A stretch of 5,407 nucleotides of DNA, taken from contig JAFQVE010000023.1 of the NCBI GenBank assembly GCA_017408185.1, forward strand, positions 1 through 5,407. Reading direction: 5' to 3'. The notes under the pieces were generated by a model that worked only from the letters and a program-made list of their open reading frames with translations, ran no database searches and was not told where the DNA came from. The position numbers and the translations under genes are program-made. The stretch comes from Oscillospiraceae bacterium (GTDB lineage Bacteria > Bacillota_A > Clostridia > Oscillospirales > JAAYXM01). Position 1 is the first letter of the stretch. Each line of letters begins with the position of its first letter. Shown piece by piece: positions 1 to 5,407 of this stretch.

Positions 1-8
1 GGCGCACT

Positions 9-15
9 CACCTCC
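9..15 (-). promoter_or_regulatory. Possible ribosome binding site of a leftward gene outside the window
   Basis: Read on the minus strand, this is GGAGGTG, close to a perfect Shine-Dalgarno sequence, with only eight bases left before the window edge. A start codon at normal spacing would lie just beyond position 1, so a leftward gene divergent from the deacetylase-like gene is likely. No coding sequence of that gene is visible. The motif is short and could occur by chance, but a perfect -10 hexamer on the same strand upstream supports it. Confidence 0.5.
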
Positions 16-51
16 GCGTGATTTGTAGTATATCTGTTTTGAGATAAGAAA

Positions 52-80
52 ATTATATTAAATTCTGCGTTGATGCACAA
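52..80 (-). promoter_or_regulatory. Candidate sigma-A promoter for the leftward gene
   Basis: On the minus strand there is a perfect -10 TATAAT (57 to 52) with a weak -35 TTGTGC (80 to 75) at 17-base spacing. Transcription would start near position 45 and run into the GGAGGTG ribosome binding site at 15-9. The -35 matches the consensus at only three of six bases, so the call rests mainly on the -10 and its agreement with the downstream ribosome binding site. I found no equally good plus-strand promoter in the first 132 bases. Confidence 0.4.
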
Positions 81-132
81 TAGTTTCATACTGTTTTGTG
101 CCTTGAACGCAGTGAAAGGAATGGTTATAACA

Positions 133-1071
133 ATGAAAAAAGCGTATTTTTATATCGACGATGTTATCTGGTGTCTGCGGGATGTCACCCAAAAAAGACC
201 GGCTTCGCTGTTTGATGATCCGTTTTTCAGCATGCTGAAAAACGCTCACGATGAGTACGGAATGACGGTTCAGCTTAATCTGTTTTACAGAACAGACTTT
301 TTTTACGGAAGTCGTGAGTTCACTTTGAAAGATGTCACGGATGCGTATAGGTCAGAGTTTGATGAGGCATCGGACTGGCTTAAGTTCGGTTTTCACGCAA
401 AACAGGAGTACCCTGCATTCCCGTATGTAAATGCCGATTATGACGATGTAAAGATGGATTGCGATGCCATTTTCGGAGAGGTGCGCCGGTTCGCGGGAGA
501 TAAGTCCATTTCGTATGTCGTTGTACCGCATGTTCTTCCAATAAGCAAAGAGGGAGTGCGTGCTCTTTGCGATTGCGGTGTAAAACTTGTTAATGCAAGT
601 GCGGGGGAGGCCTTTGAGTTCGAGGAAGAACCGGATGTGCTTCCGGTATGGTATAAGATGCGGCTTCTGCATAACAGAAAGCCGGAAACAAAGCTTTATC
701 GTAAGAAAACGCGAATGATAGAGCATCAGACAACCATCTGCGCGTACAATCATCTTGACCTGGAAACATATGCAACTGTCAGACATAAGCTTGCAGGAAT
801 CAGGGATAAGGAATTTGACATTTACTATAAGGGGCTTTGTAATGGTCCTTGTCTAAATCTTTACGGGCTTTCGGAACTTGAGGACGAGTATGCACCTCTT
901 ATCGGAAAAGACTATATCGGTTCCGGCCTCCATGAGCAGTATTTTTATCCTGATTATTTTGCATATCAGCCGGAGTATGCCGACAAGATCTATAAAATGT
1001 GTGAAATACTCAAAAGAAACGGATATGAGTTTATAACCGGTGATGATATGATAGAAGCCATTGCTGAATAG
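133..1071 (+). CDS. Polysaccharide deacetylase-like (NodB/DUF2334-type fold) cytoplasmic protein, function unknown
   Basis: A 312-residue protein, best read as a divergent member of the glycoside hydrolase/deacetylase beta-barrel superfamily. Visible hallmarks are an N-terminal hydrophobic strand ending in Asp-Asp (YFYIDD, D9-D10), where NodB-type enzymes place their metal and catalytic aspartates; a strand with FGFHA (H88); and a later strand with VVPH (H133). The usual second histidine of the HxxxH motif is replaced by Glu (E92), so deacetylase activity cannot be assumed. Other conserved-looking points are H207 (YNHLD) and H267. There is no signal peptide or membrane segment, unlike secreted cell-wall deacetylases. 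The frame is open from a TTG at 70, but neither that codon nor the ATG at 73 has a ribosome binding site. AAAGGA at 115-120 abuts an ATG at 121 and lies 12 bases before the ATG at 133, where homology-like sequence begins; I prefer 133. The oxidoreductase gene follows after 76 bases, suggesting one transcript. The fold call is inferred from motifs, not a search. Confidence 0.6.
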   Translation: MKKAYFYIDDVIWCLRDVTQKRPASLFDDPFFSMLKNAHDEYGMTVQLNLFYRTDFFYGSREFTLKDVTDAYRSEFDEASDWLKFGFHAKQEYPAFPYVNADYDDVKMDCDAIFGEVRRFAGDKSISYVVVPHVLPISKEGVRALCDCGVKLVNASAGEAFEFEEEPDVLPVWYKMRLLHNRKPETKLYRKKTRMIEHQTTICAYNHLDLETYATVRHKLAGIRDKEFDIYYKGLCNGPCLNLYGLSELEDEYAPLIGKDYIGSGLHEQYFYPDYFAYQPEYADKIYKMCEILKRNGYEFITGDDMIEAIAE

Positions 1072-1132
1072 TAATATCACTGATTTTGAGTTCATTATAG
1101 CATACAGTAATTTGAATAACAAGAAAAAAGAG

Positions 1133-1137
1133 AAGGA
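1133..1137 (+). promoter_or_regulatory. Ribosome binding site of the Gfo/Idh/MocA gene
   Basis: AAGGA lies 10 bases before the ATG at 1148. A nearer ATG at 1141 opens a frame of only five codons ending at 1158 and sits just three bases after the site, so it is unlikely to be used. The site therefore favours 1148 as the start. No convincing promoter is visible in the 76-base gap after the upstream gene. Confidence 0.65.
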
Positions 1138-1147
1138 AAGATGAAAA

Positions 1148-2347
1148 ATGGGTTATGATTCCGAACTTGCATATGATTATTTTGACAGAAAAAATATAGG
1201 AATTATCGGTTGCGGAGTGAGGGCAAGAAGCCTTATGGCCACCCTGCGGAGGATGAATATGAACGTTAAGATTGTTGCGTTGCACGATATTGACGCTCCG
1301 CGGGCGCTGCGTGACCTTGCTGCTGACGGCGAGGATGTGAGTGAAATCCGTGTGTGGGATGATGCAGACGATATGCTGGACAACGGTGGGCTTGACGGCG
1401 TTTTGATTGCAACGAGAAGTGAAGAACACGTTTACTTCGCAAAAAAAGTGCTTGCACGCAATATTCCGATGGTTCTGGAGAAACCGATTACATATCTTGA
1501 GGACGAGCTTTGCGAACTCCGCGAGGCATATGAAAAGTCGGAAAAGAAAGTTATTATTTCATTTCCGCTCCGCGAAACGCCGATGCTAAATCTCGTCAAA
1601 GAGATTATAGATAGCGGAAGGATAGGTACTCCCGAGCACATTCAGGCGTTTAACTATGTGCCTTATGGCGGTGTTTATTTCCATAACTGGTACTGTAAAA
1701 CAGGTCCTGCCGGATTGTTTTTTGAAAAGTCAACCCATGATTTTGACTGGATAAACCGCATAGCAGGCGTAAAGCCGCAGGAACTTGTGGTAATGACATC
1801 GCAGCAGGTATTTGGCGGTGACATGCCGGACGGAAAGCTTTGCCGGACATGTGAGCGTCAGCTTAACTGTATGGAAAGCCCGTTTATGCAAAGGAATTTC
1901 ATACACGACAATCCAAAGGGAGACACCTGCGCTTTTACCAAGGAGATAAAGACATACGACTCTGCAAGTGTCCTCATACGTTATGAAAGTGGAATGCACG
2001 CAAACTATGTTGAGAATCATTTCGTAAGAAAAGGCGCAGGTGCACGTGGTGGCAGAATAAGCGGATATTCCGGAACCCTTGATTTTGACTGGTACAAAAA
2101 GGAAGTAAATGTTTTCAGGCATCATTCATGTGTTTCTGAAACATACAGAGTTGATCATGATATGGGGCATTTTAACGGTGATGAAAGCCTTATGTTTGAC
2201 TTTGTGAAGCTGATGCACGGCATAAACGACACAACGGCAACTATGGAGGCAGGTTTTGTAAGCACGCTTATGTGTATGGCAGCAAGAAAAAGTATAGAAA
2301 CAAAAGGCTTCGTTCCGGTTATCTGGGCCGATGGGAAACATTTGTAA
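1148..2347 (+). CDS. Gfo/Idh/MocA family NAD(P)-dependent oxidoreductase with a four-cysteine insert
   Basis: A 399-residue cytoplasmic dehydrogenase, of the family that oxidises or reduces a hydroxyl or keto group on sugars, cyclitols or related polyols. The N-terminal Rossmann domain starts at about residue 16 with the dinucleotide-binding loop GCGVRAR (G21, G23), then shows the family hallmark EKP (E111-K112-P113; K112 is the expected catalytic lysine). The C-terminal alpha/beta domain carries EKSTHDFDW (K194, H197, D198, D200), matching the family's conserved His/Asp active-site region. Length is slightly above the common 330-390. The excess includes an insert with C232, C235, C241 and C261 (Cx2C-x5-C-x19-C), a pattern I recall from some Bacillota and Planctomycetes members and which looks metal-binding. 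Active-site motifs are intact and the frame is unbroken. It probably shares a transcript with the deacetylase-like gene and ends convergently, 28 bases from the regulator gene. The substrate cannot be assigned; neighbours suggest catabolism of an imported small molecule. Confidence 0.9.
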   Translation: MGYDSELAYDYFDRKNIGIIGCGVRARSLMATLRRMNMNVKIVALHDIDAPRALRDLAADGEDVSEIRVWDDADDMLDNGGLDGVLIATRSEEHVYFAKKVLARNIPMVLEKPITYLEDELCELREAYEKSEKKVIISFPLRETPMLNLVKEIIDSGRIGTPEHIQAFNYVPYGGVYFHNWYCKTGPAGLFFEKSTHDFDWINRIAGVKPQELVVMTSQQVFGGDMPDGKLCRTCERQLNCMESPFMQRNFIHDNPKGDTCAFTKEIKTYDSASVLIRYESGMHANYVENHFVRKGAGARGGRISGYSGTLDFDWYKKEVNVFRHHSCVSETYRVDHDMGHFNGDESLMFDFVKLMHGINDTTATMEAGFVSTLMCMAARKSIETKGFVPVIWADGKHL

Positions 2348-2362
2348 ATATTTGATATACAA

Positions 2363-2397
2363 AACGGCAAGCGCGTCAGATGGGTGCGCTTGCCGTT
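2363..2397 (-). terminator. Rho-independent terminator of the AraC-family gene, overlapping its 3' end
   Basis: A perfect 12-bp inverted repeat (arms 2363-2374 and 2386-2397, AACGGCAAGCGC and its complement) with an 11-base loop. On the minus strand the stem is followed by a T-rich stretch starting TTTTG when the arm's last Ts are counted, consistent with an intrinsic terminator. The regulator's TGA stop (2378-2376) lies in the loop, so the first arm is coding sequence. On the plus strand the stem is followed by GAACTTTG with no real T-run, so termination of the oxidoreductase transcript here is less certain, though a bidirectional role fits the convergent layout. Confidence 0.75.
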
Positions 2398-3191
2398 GAA
2401 CTTTGAAGAGATCTGTATTCGCTCGGTGACATATTCTGAATTGAAGAGAAGGCTTTGGAAAATGCGAAGCTGTCTGAATACCCCACGGCAGCTGCCACTG
2501 CCGATACCGTCAAGTCTGTTTCCTTAAGAAGCTTTTTTGCTTGATTTATGCGATATTCAGTGATGAAGGCCTTCGGCGATTTTCCGAAGGCTTCTTTAAA
2601 TATCCGATAGAGATACGGCTGGCTTACGCCAAGAAGCTCAGTGAGCTTTGATACCGTTATGCTGTTATAGTGGGTTTTGATGTAATTTACGGAAAAATCA
2701 ATGTAGCTCTGCGCGGCGGGAAGATTCGGAGAGACGTGGCTTTGTTCGTTTAAGTGATACTTAAAAACAGAGAAAAAAAGCTCAAGCATTCTTCCGTCGC
2801 TGATTGTTGCTCTGTTTTCTGTAATAACAAGCTCTTTTATATACTGCAGCTCTGCGGGAGAGGTGTGGTTGAAAATTTTTGTTTTGCTGTCGGCTCCGTA
2901 ATACGGAAGGAGCTCGTTAAAACGGGAATCGGCGCTTGTAAACCACAGAAGCTCCGGTGGGTTGGATTTGTCCGGATAAACATTTTCGGCAACATTCGGC
3001 GTAAAAAGAAAACCCTGCCCTGCAGAAATGGGATGTCCGTTATACGTTGCCTTTCCCGATAAAACATAACCTACGAGGTGCGTTTCGTTTTTTCGGGCGG
3101 CAAAGGTTGTGCCGATTATGTCGGAAGAATAGCCGATAAGATGTATTTTCAGGATAGGAAGCTCGCCAATCGAATAAACTCTGTATCGCAT
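2376..3191 (-). CDS. AraC/XylS family transcriptional regulator
   Basis: A 271-residue DNA-binding regulator. The N-terminal part (about 10-90) resembles the cupin-type effector-binding domain of AraC proteins, including the run HLVGYVLSGKATYNGHP and a later GQGFLFTP. The C-terminal part (about 165-262) holds two helix-turn-helix motifs: ITVSKLTELLGVSQPYLYRIFKEAFG (178-203) and TVSAVAAAVGYSDSFAFSKAF (228-248), then SPSEYR (255-260), matching the AraC signature. In the second motif the usual Gly before the SP pair is Asn (N253), a mild deviation. The frame can be extended to a GTG at 3200, but that GTG is itself part of the ribosome binding site TGAGGTG, which places the ATG at 3191 six bases downstream; I therefore start at 3191. 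The gene diverges from the transporter operon and shares a compact control region with it, so it most likely regulates that operon and itself. It has its own strong promoter and a terminator. The effector is unknown. Confidence 0.93.
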   Translation of the reverse strand: MRYRVYSIGELPILKIHLIGYSSDIIGTTFAARKNETHLVGYVLSGKATYNGHPISAGQGFLFTPNVAENVYPDKSNPPELLWFTSADSRFNELLPYYGADSKTKIFNHTSPAELQYIKELVITENRATISDGRMLELFFSVFKYHLNEQSHVSPNLPAAQSYIDFSVNYIKTHYNSITVSKLTELLGVSQPYLYRIFKEAFGKSPKAFITEYRINQAKKLLKETDLTVSAVAAAVGYSDSFAFSKAFSSIQNMSPSEYRSLQSSTASAPI

Positions 3192-3197
3192 ATTTTT

Positions 3198-3204
3198 CAC
3201 CTCA
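3198..3204 (-). promoter_or_regulatory. Ribosome binding site deciding the start of the AraC-family gene
   Basis: On the minus strand this is TGAGGTG, six bases before the ATG at 3191. The upstream in-frame GTG (3200-3198) lies inside the motif and cannot be a start using the same site. This argues for a protein three residues shorter than the longest open frame. Confidence 0.8.
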
Positions 3205-3235
3205 GGTTATGATTATAACATCTGAGGTTATTATT
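3204..3235. promoter_or_regulatory. Candidate AraC-type operator: two direct repeats 21 bp apart
   Basis: AGGTTATGATT (3204-3214) and AGGTTATTATT (3225-3235) match at 10 of 11 bases and are offset by exactly 21 bp, two helical turns. That is the spacing at which AraC-family proteins contact tandem half-sites. The pair spans the regulator gene's -10 and ends against its -35, predicting autorepression. For the transporter promoter it lies at about -74 to -43, a normal activator position. Superimposed on it is an imperfect inverted repeat (CCTCAG at 3200-3205 with CTGAGG at 3222-3227; GTTAT at 3206-3210 with ATAAC at 3215-3219), so a dimeric palindrome reader is an alternative. Confidence 0.6.
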
Positions 3236-3241
3236 TGTCAA
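3212..3241 (-). promoter_or_regulatory. Sigma-A promoter of the AraC-family gene
   Basis: On the minus strand there is a perfect -35 TTGACA (3241 to 3236) and a perfect -10 TATAAT (3217 to 3212) separated by 18 bases. Transcription should start near 3205, giving a leader of about 14 bases that is little more than the ribosome binding site. A consensus promoter for a regulator gene suggests that its output is held down by repression, which fits the repeats lying over it. Confidence 0.8.
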
Positions 3242-3271
3242 TGTACAAAACAACAGCGATGAGAGTATAAT
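3242..3271 (+). promoter_or_regulatory. Sigma-A promoter of the transporter/ceramidase-like operon
   Basis: A perfect -10 TATAAT (3266-3271) is preceded at 18-base spacing by a poor -35, TGTACA (3242-3247), matching the consensus at four of six bases. Transcription should start near 3278. A good -10 with a weak -35 is typical of promoters that depend on an activator, and the 21-bp-spaced repeats lie immediately upstream. The -35 abuts the regulator gene's -35 with no gap, so the two promoters are back to back. Confidence 0.65.
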
Positions 3272-3313
3272 TAACAGCAGTGCGTATGTATAGATTGCAT
3301 GCGAACCGATTTT

Positions 3314-3320
3314 GAGGAAG
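3314..3320 (+). promoter_or_regulatory. Ribosome binding site deciding the start of the MFS transporter
   Basis: GAGGAAG lies about 10 bases before the ATG at 3329, measured from its AGGA core. The upstream in-frame ATG at 3299 has no ribosome binding site, and it would place the motif inside the coding sequence. The start is therefore taken as 3329, removing ten residues from the longest open frame. Confidence 0.75.
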
Positions 3321-3328
3321 TGTTGAAT

Positions 3329-4591
3329 ATGGGGAAAGGATTTTTAAAGAAAAACAGACCGGATTATAAATGGGTTATTGCGGCAATGTGTATCCTGATA
3401 TTATTTGCAGGTCTCGGCTTTTGCTCCTCTGCCAAAAATCTGTATATCAAACCGATAACGGAGGCATTTGGTTTTCCCAGCAGCTTGTTCACGATAAATG
3501 ACAGCATCAGATATGTGACGGTTTCTTTTGTGACCGTATTTTTTCATAAGCTTGTGCAAAAATTCGGTACAAGGAAGCTGATATGCGCGGGACTCATATG
3601 TTACATAATATATGCAGTGATTAATATTTTTGCGGAGACTATCCCTCTCTTTTATCTCGGCGGAGTTTTTCTCGGAATTGGTGTTGCATTGTCTTCAACA
3701 ACAATGATAAGCGTTGTGATAAATAAATGGTTTGTGAAAAATAAGGGAACAGTTCTTGGCGTTGTGCTTTCTTCAAATGCCATCGGAGCCACCATTGCGG
3801 CGCTTGCGGCGGCAAGGCTTATGAGCGGAGAAGAAAATGTGTTCGGATATCGCAATGCGTACTTTCTGACAGCCGCAGTGTTGCTTGTGGTTATAGTCGT
3901 ATTCCTTGTGTTTTACAGAGAAAAGCCGGAGGAGACATCCGGAGAGGAAAACGTTACAGAAAAAAAGAAAGAGCGGGAATTAACGGAGCATGGACACGGG
4001 GAGTTTTTCAAAAGCCCATGGTTTTATGTTGTCATCGGATGTCTTTTTGCCTATGCCGTGTCGGGAATAAACGGAGCGGTTATTCCACATCTGGAGTATA
4101 TTGGTTTTGATAAGGAGTTTGTTACCGCTTCATTCAGTATTTCTACATTTGCGCTTGCGATAAGTAAGCTGCTTGTCGGTTTTATTTATGACCGCTTCGG
4201 AATAAAAGCGGCAGTTAATACCTGCCTTATTTCGTCTTTTGCGGCAAAAGGGCTGCTGATTATTATTACAGCAACAGAGCTGGGCAAGGTTCTCGTAATC
4301 TCACACAGTCTCTTAAATGCTCTTGCAACGCCGCTTGAAACGGTTATGCTTCCGATATTGGCACTTGACCTGTTTGGAGAAAAAAGCTTTGCGGAATCGC
4401 TTGCGATAACAAGTACGGTGCTCACGGTTGGTCAGGCGTTGAACGCACCGCTGGCGCATCTTCCGTATGATCTTACCGGCAGTTACTCGTTATCCTTTTG
4501 GATTTCGACGGTAGTGGCGGCAATAACATTAGTTTTGATCAATGTTGCTGTTGCAGCATTGAAACGTAAGGAAAAGACATTGGTGAAATAA
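3329..4591 (+). CDS. Major facilitator superfamily transporter (possibly OFA/monocarboxylate-type)
   Basis: A 420-residue integral membrane protein with the expected MFS length and two-fold layout. By eye there are about 12 hydrophobic segments, starting near residues 14, 60, 83, 105, 140 and 178 in the first half, and 231, 262, 296, 319, 354 and 386 in the second. A charged cytoplasmic loop (about 197-228, rich in Glu and Lys) separates the halves. The loop-2/3 signature appears as VQKFGTRK (77-83) and is repeated in the second half as IYDRFGIK (286-293), the normal duplicated motif A. The overall look resembles the oxalate/formate antiporter and monocarboxylate branch, but this sub-assignment is weak and the substrate is unknown. 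It is the first gene after the divergent promoter and is followed 24 bases later by the ceramidase-like gene, so the two form an operon. It most likely imports the compound that the neighbouring enzymes process and that the AraC-type regulator senses. Confidence 0.9.
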   Translation: MGKGFLKKNRPDYKWVIAAMCILILFAGLGFCSSAKNLYIKPITEAFGFPSSLFTINDSIRYVTVSFVTVFFHKLVQKFGTRKLICAGLICYIIYAVINIFAETIPLFYLGGVFLGIGVALSSTTMISVVINKWFVKNKGTVLGVVLSSNAIGATIAALAAARLMSGEENVFGYRNAYFLTAAVLLVVIVVFLVFYREKPEETSGEENVTEKKKERELTEHGHGEFFKSPWFYVVIGCLFAYAVSGINGAVIPHLEYIGFDKEFVTASFSISTFALAISKLLVGFIYDRFGIKAAVNTCLISSFAAKGLLIIITATELGKVLVISHSLLNALATPLETVMLPILALDLFGEKSFAESLAITSTVLTVGQALNAPLAHLPYDLTGSYSLSFWISTVVAAITLVLINVAVAALKRKEKTLVK

Positions 4592-4600
4592 GCCTATATA

Positions 4601-4607
4601 AAAGGAG
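4601..4607 (+). promoter_or_regulatory. Ribosome binding site of the ceramidase-like gene
   Basis: AAAGGAG lies eight bases before the ATG at 4616. It is the strongest plus-strand ribosome binding site in the window, and it sits in the 24-base gap after the transporter stop codon, with no room for a separate promoter or terminator. This supports co-transcription and fixes the start. Confidence 0.85.
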
Positions 4608-4615
4608 ACGTAGTT

Positions 4616-5407
4616 ATGTTTAAATGCGGATTTTATGAAAGGGAAATAACCCCGCCGCTCGGATGCCATCTTTCGGGATACGGCAATATCAGACCGGCTG
4701 TTGACGTAAAGGACCGTCTTTATGCACGCGCGTTTGTTGTTTCCGACGGCAAAGAAACCGTTGCGATGATTGCGATTGATGCACTTCGCACACATCGTAA
4801 AATAAGGGATGCAATTGCTGCGCGAGTCAGCGAATTTACGGGAATATCTGAGGAAAATGTTCTTGTGGCGGCGACTCATTCCCACACGGGAATACCGGAT
4901 CCGGATTTTGATAATCATCCGGAAATGGGGGAACGTCAGAAGTATTATTTCAACGTGTTTGCAGATATTATTGCAGACTGTGCAATTCTTGCATACAAGA
5001 GGATGCAGGAGAGTGAAATGACCTTCGGCATCGGAAATGTTGAAGGGATATCCTTCTGCCGTGACTACATAATGAAAAATTCAACACCGCTGACGAATCC
5101 GGGAAGACTTAACCCTGATATTATCGGGCCTGCATCGGAAACGGACAACGAGCTTCCTGTACTTTTTGTAAAGTCTGCAAAGGGAGAAAACCTCGGTGCG
5201 ATTGTCTCTTTTGCTTGCCATCTTGACTGTGTAGGCGGCTATGAGTTTTCCGGCGACTTTGCATCAGAGCTTTCAAAGCAGATGAAAAAGGTTTACGGAG
5301 AAGATTTCGTAACCGTGTTCTTTATGGGAACTGCGGGGGATATAAACCACGTTAATGTAAATGTAGCGGAGATTGCGTCTGACCACTACAGGCTTATGGG
5401 ACGGAAA
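4616..5407 (+). CDS. Neutral/alkaline ceramidase superfamily protein, 3' end outside the window
   Basis: The first 264 codons of a gene that runs off the window without a stop. The N-terminus GFYEREITPPLGCHLSGYG is typical of the neutral/alkaline non-lysosomal ceramidase-like family (PF04734-like): a beta-strand, then ITPP-G and GY. Next come a conserved strand with VAATHSHTG (H88, H90; H88 matches a zinc ligand in true ceramidases), FACHLD (H202, the probable second zinc ligand), SGDFASEL (212-219) and MGTAGDIN (237-244). In characterised ceramidases the last motif carries the serine nucleophile (GDVSPN-like). Here the Ser position is Asn (N244) and the Pro is His (H245), so a different reaction or substrate is likely. 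No signal peptide is present, pointing to a cytoplasmic enzyme. Databases tend to label such proteins ceramidase, which would probably overstate the case. It is the second gene of the transporter operon and presumably acts on the imported compound or a derivative. The C-terminal zinc ligands and lid cannot be seen. Confidence 0.85.
   Translation, partial: MFKCGFYEREITPPLGCHLSGYGNIRPAVDVKDRLYARAFVVSDGKETVAMIAIDALRTHRKIRDAIAARVSEFTGISEENVLVAATHSHTGIPDPDFDNHPEMGERQKYYFNVFADIIADCAILAYKRMQESEMTFGIGNVEGISFCRDYIMKNSTPLTNPGRLNPDIIGPASETDNELPVLFVKSAKGENLGAIVSFACHLDCVGGYEFSGDFASELSKQMKKVYGEDFVTVFFMGTAGDINHVNVNVAEIASDHYRLMGRK

Noticed and set aside
123..131. GGTTATAAC just before the deacetylase-like start, resembling part of the candidate operator.
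   Set aside because: Only six bases (GGTTAT) match the repeat unit, there is no second half-site at 21 bp, and it falls between the ribosome binding site and the start codon.
352..786. A 144-codon open frame on the minus strand inside the deacetylase-like gene.
   Set aside because: It is antisense to a well-supported gene, has no recognisable domain, and its composition (many Cys, His and Arg) is that of a shadow frame.
1086..1114. TTGAGT in the gap between the deacetylase-like and oxidoreductase genes as a -35 element.
   Set aside because: No acceptable -10 hexamer lies 16-18 bases downstream, so a separate promoter for the oxidoreductase gene is not supported.
1151..1160. GGTTATGATT, identical to ten bases of the candidate operator (3205-3214), at the start of the oxidoreductase gene, with a weaker copy 18 bases on.
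   Set aside because: It encodes Gly-Tyr-Asp, and the second copy falls on another Tyr-Asp pair. The spacing is 18 rather than 21 bp and it lies downstream of the start codon, so coding explains it better than regulation.
1031..2362. Several minus-strand open frames (for example 1031-1429 and 1730-2125) opposite the Gfo/Idh/MocA gene.
   Set aside because: The plus strand carries clear family motifs throughout, and the antisense translations show no domain pattern.
2754..3062. A 102-codon plus-strand frame opposite the AraC-family gene.
   Set aside because: It is antisense to a strongly recognised regulator, has no ribosome binding site, and its basic, Cys-containing translation looks random.
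4809..5021. A 70-codon plus-strand frame overlapping the ceramidase-like gene in another frame.
   Set aside because: The real coding frame is the one from 4616, which is open to the window edge and carries the family motifs.

Overview
The window looks like a chromosomal catabolic or transport locus from a low-to-mid GC Bacillota, most likely an anaerobic gut or rumen clostridial lineage. The reasons are strong AGGAGG-type ribosome binding sites, near-consensus sigma-A promoters, short intergenic gaps and protein families typical of such genomes. The assignment comes from style and recalled family resemblance only, not from a search. I see no rRNA, tRNA, CRISPR array, insertion sequence or phage gene.

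Layout, left to right. The first 132 bases hold a possible divergent promoter and ribosome binding site for a leftward gene that starts just outside the window. Next come two rightward genes, probably co-transcribed: a cytoplasmic protein resembling the polysaccharide-deacetylase (NodB/DUF2334-like) fold (133-1071), and a Gfo/Idh/MocA oxidoreductase with a four-cysteine insert (1148-2347). A convergent AraC-family regulator follows on the minus strand (2376-3191); its terminator hairpin overlaps its own stop codon. A compact divergent control region (about 3192-3328) separates it from a rightward operon. That operon has an MFS transporter (3329-4591) and a protein of the neutral/alkaline ceramidase superfamily (4616 to the window edge, 3' end missing).

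How the parts may work together (inference). The AraC-type protein probably binds a tandem 21-bp-spaced repeat that covers its own -10 element and lies just upstream of the transporter promoter. That arrangement fits autoregulation plus effector-dependent activation of the transporter/ceramidase-like operon. The transporter would import a small organic compound, which the ceramidase-like hydrolase, the NAD(P)-dependent oxidoreductase and the deacetylase-like protein would then process in the cytoplasm. The substrate cannot be read from the sequence. The ceramidase-like protein lacks the usual serine nucleophile motif and a signal peptide, so sphingolipid hydrolysis is unlikely. Three start codons deserve correction from the longest open frame: the deacetylase-like protein (133), the regulator (3191) and the transporter (3329).
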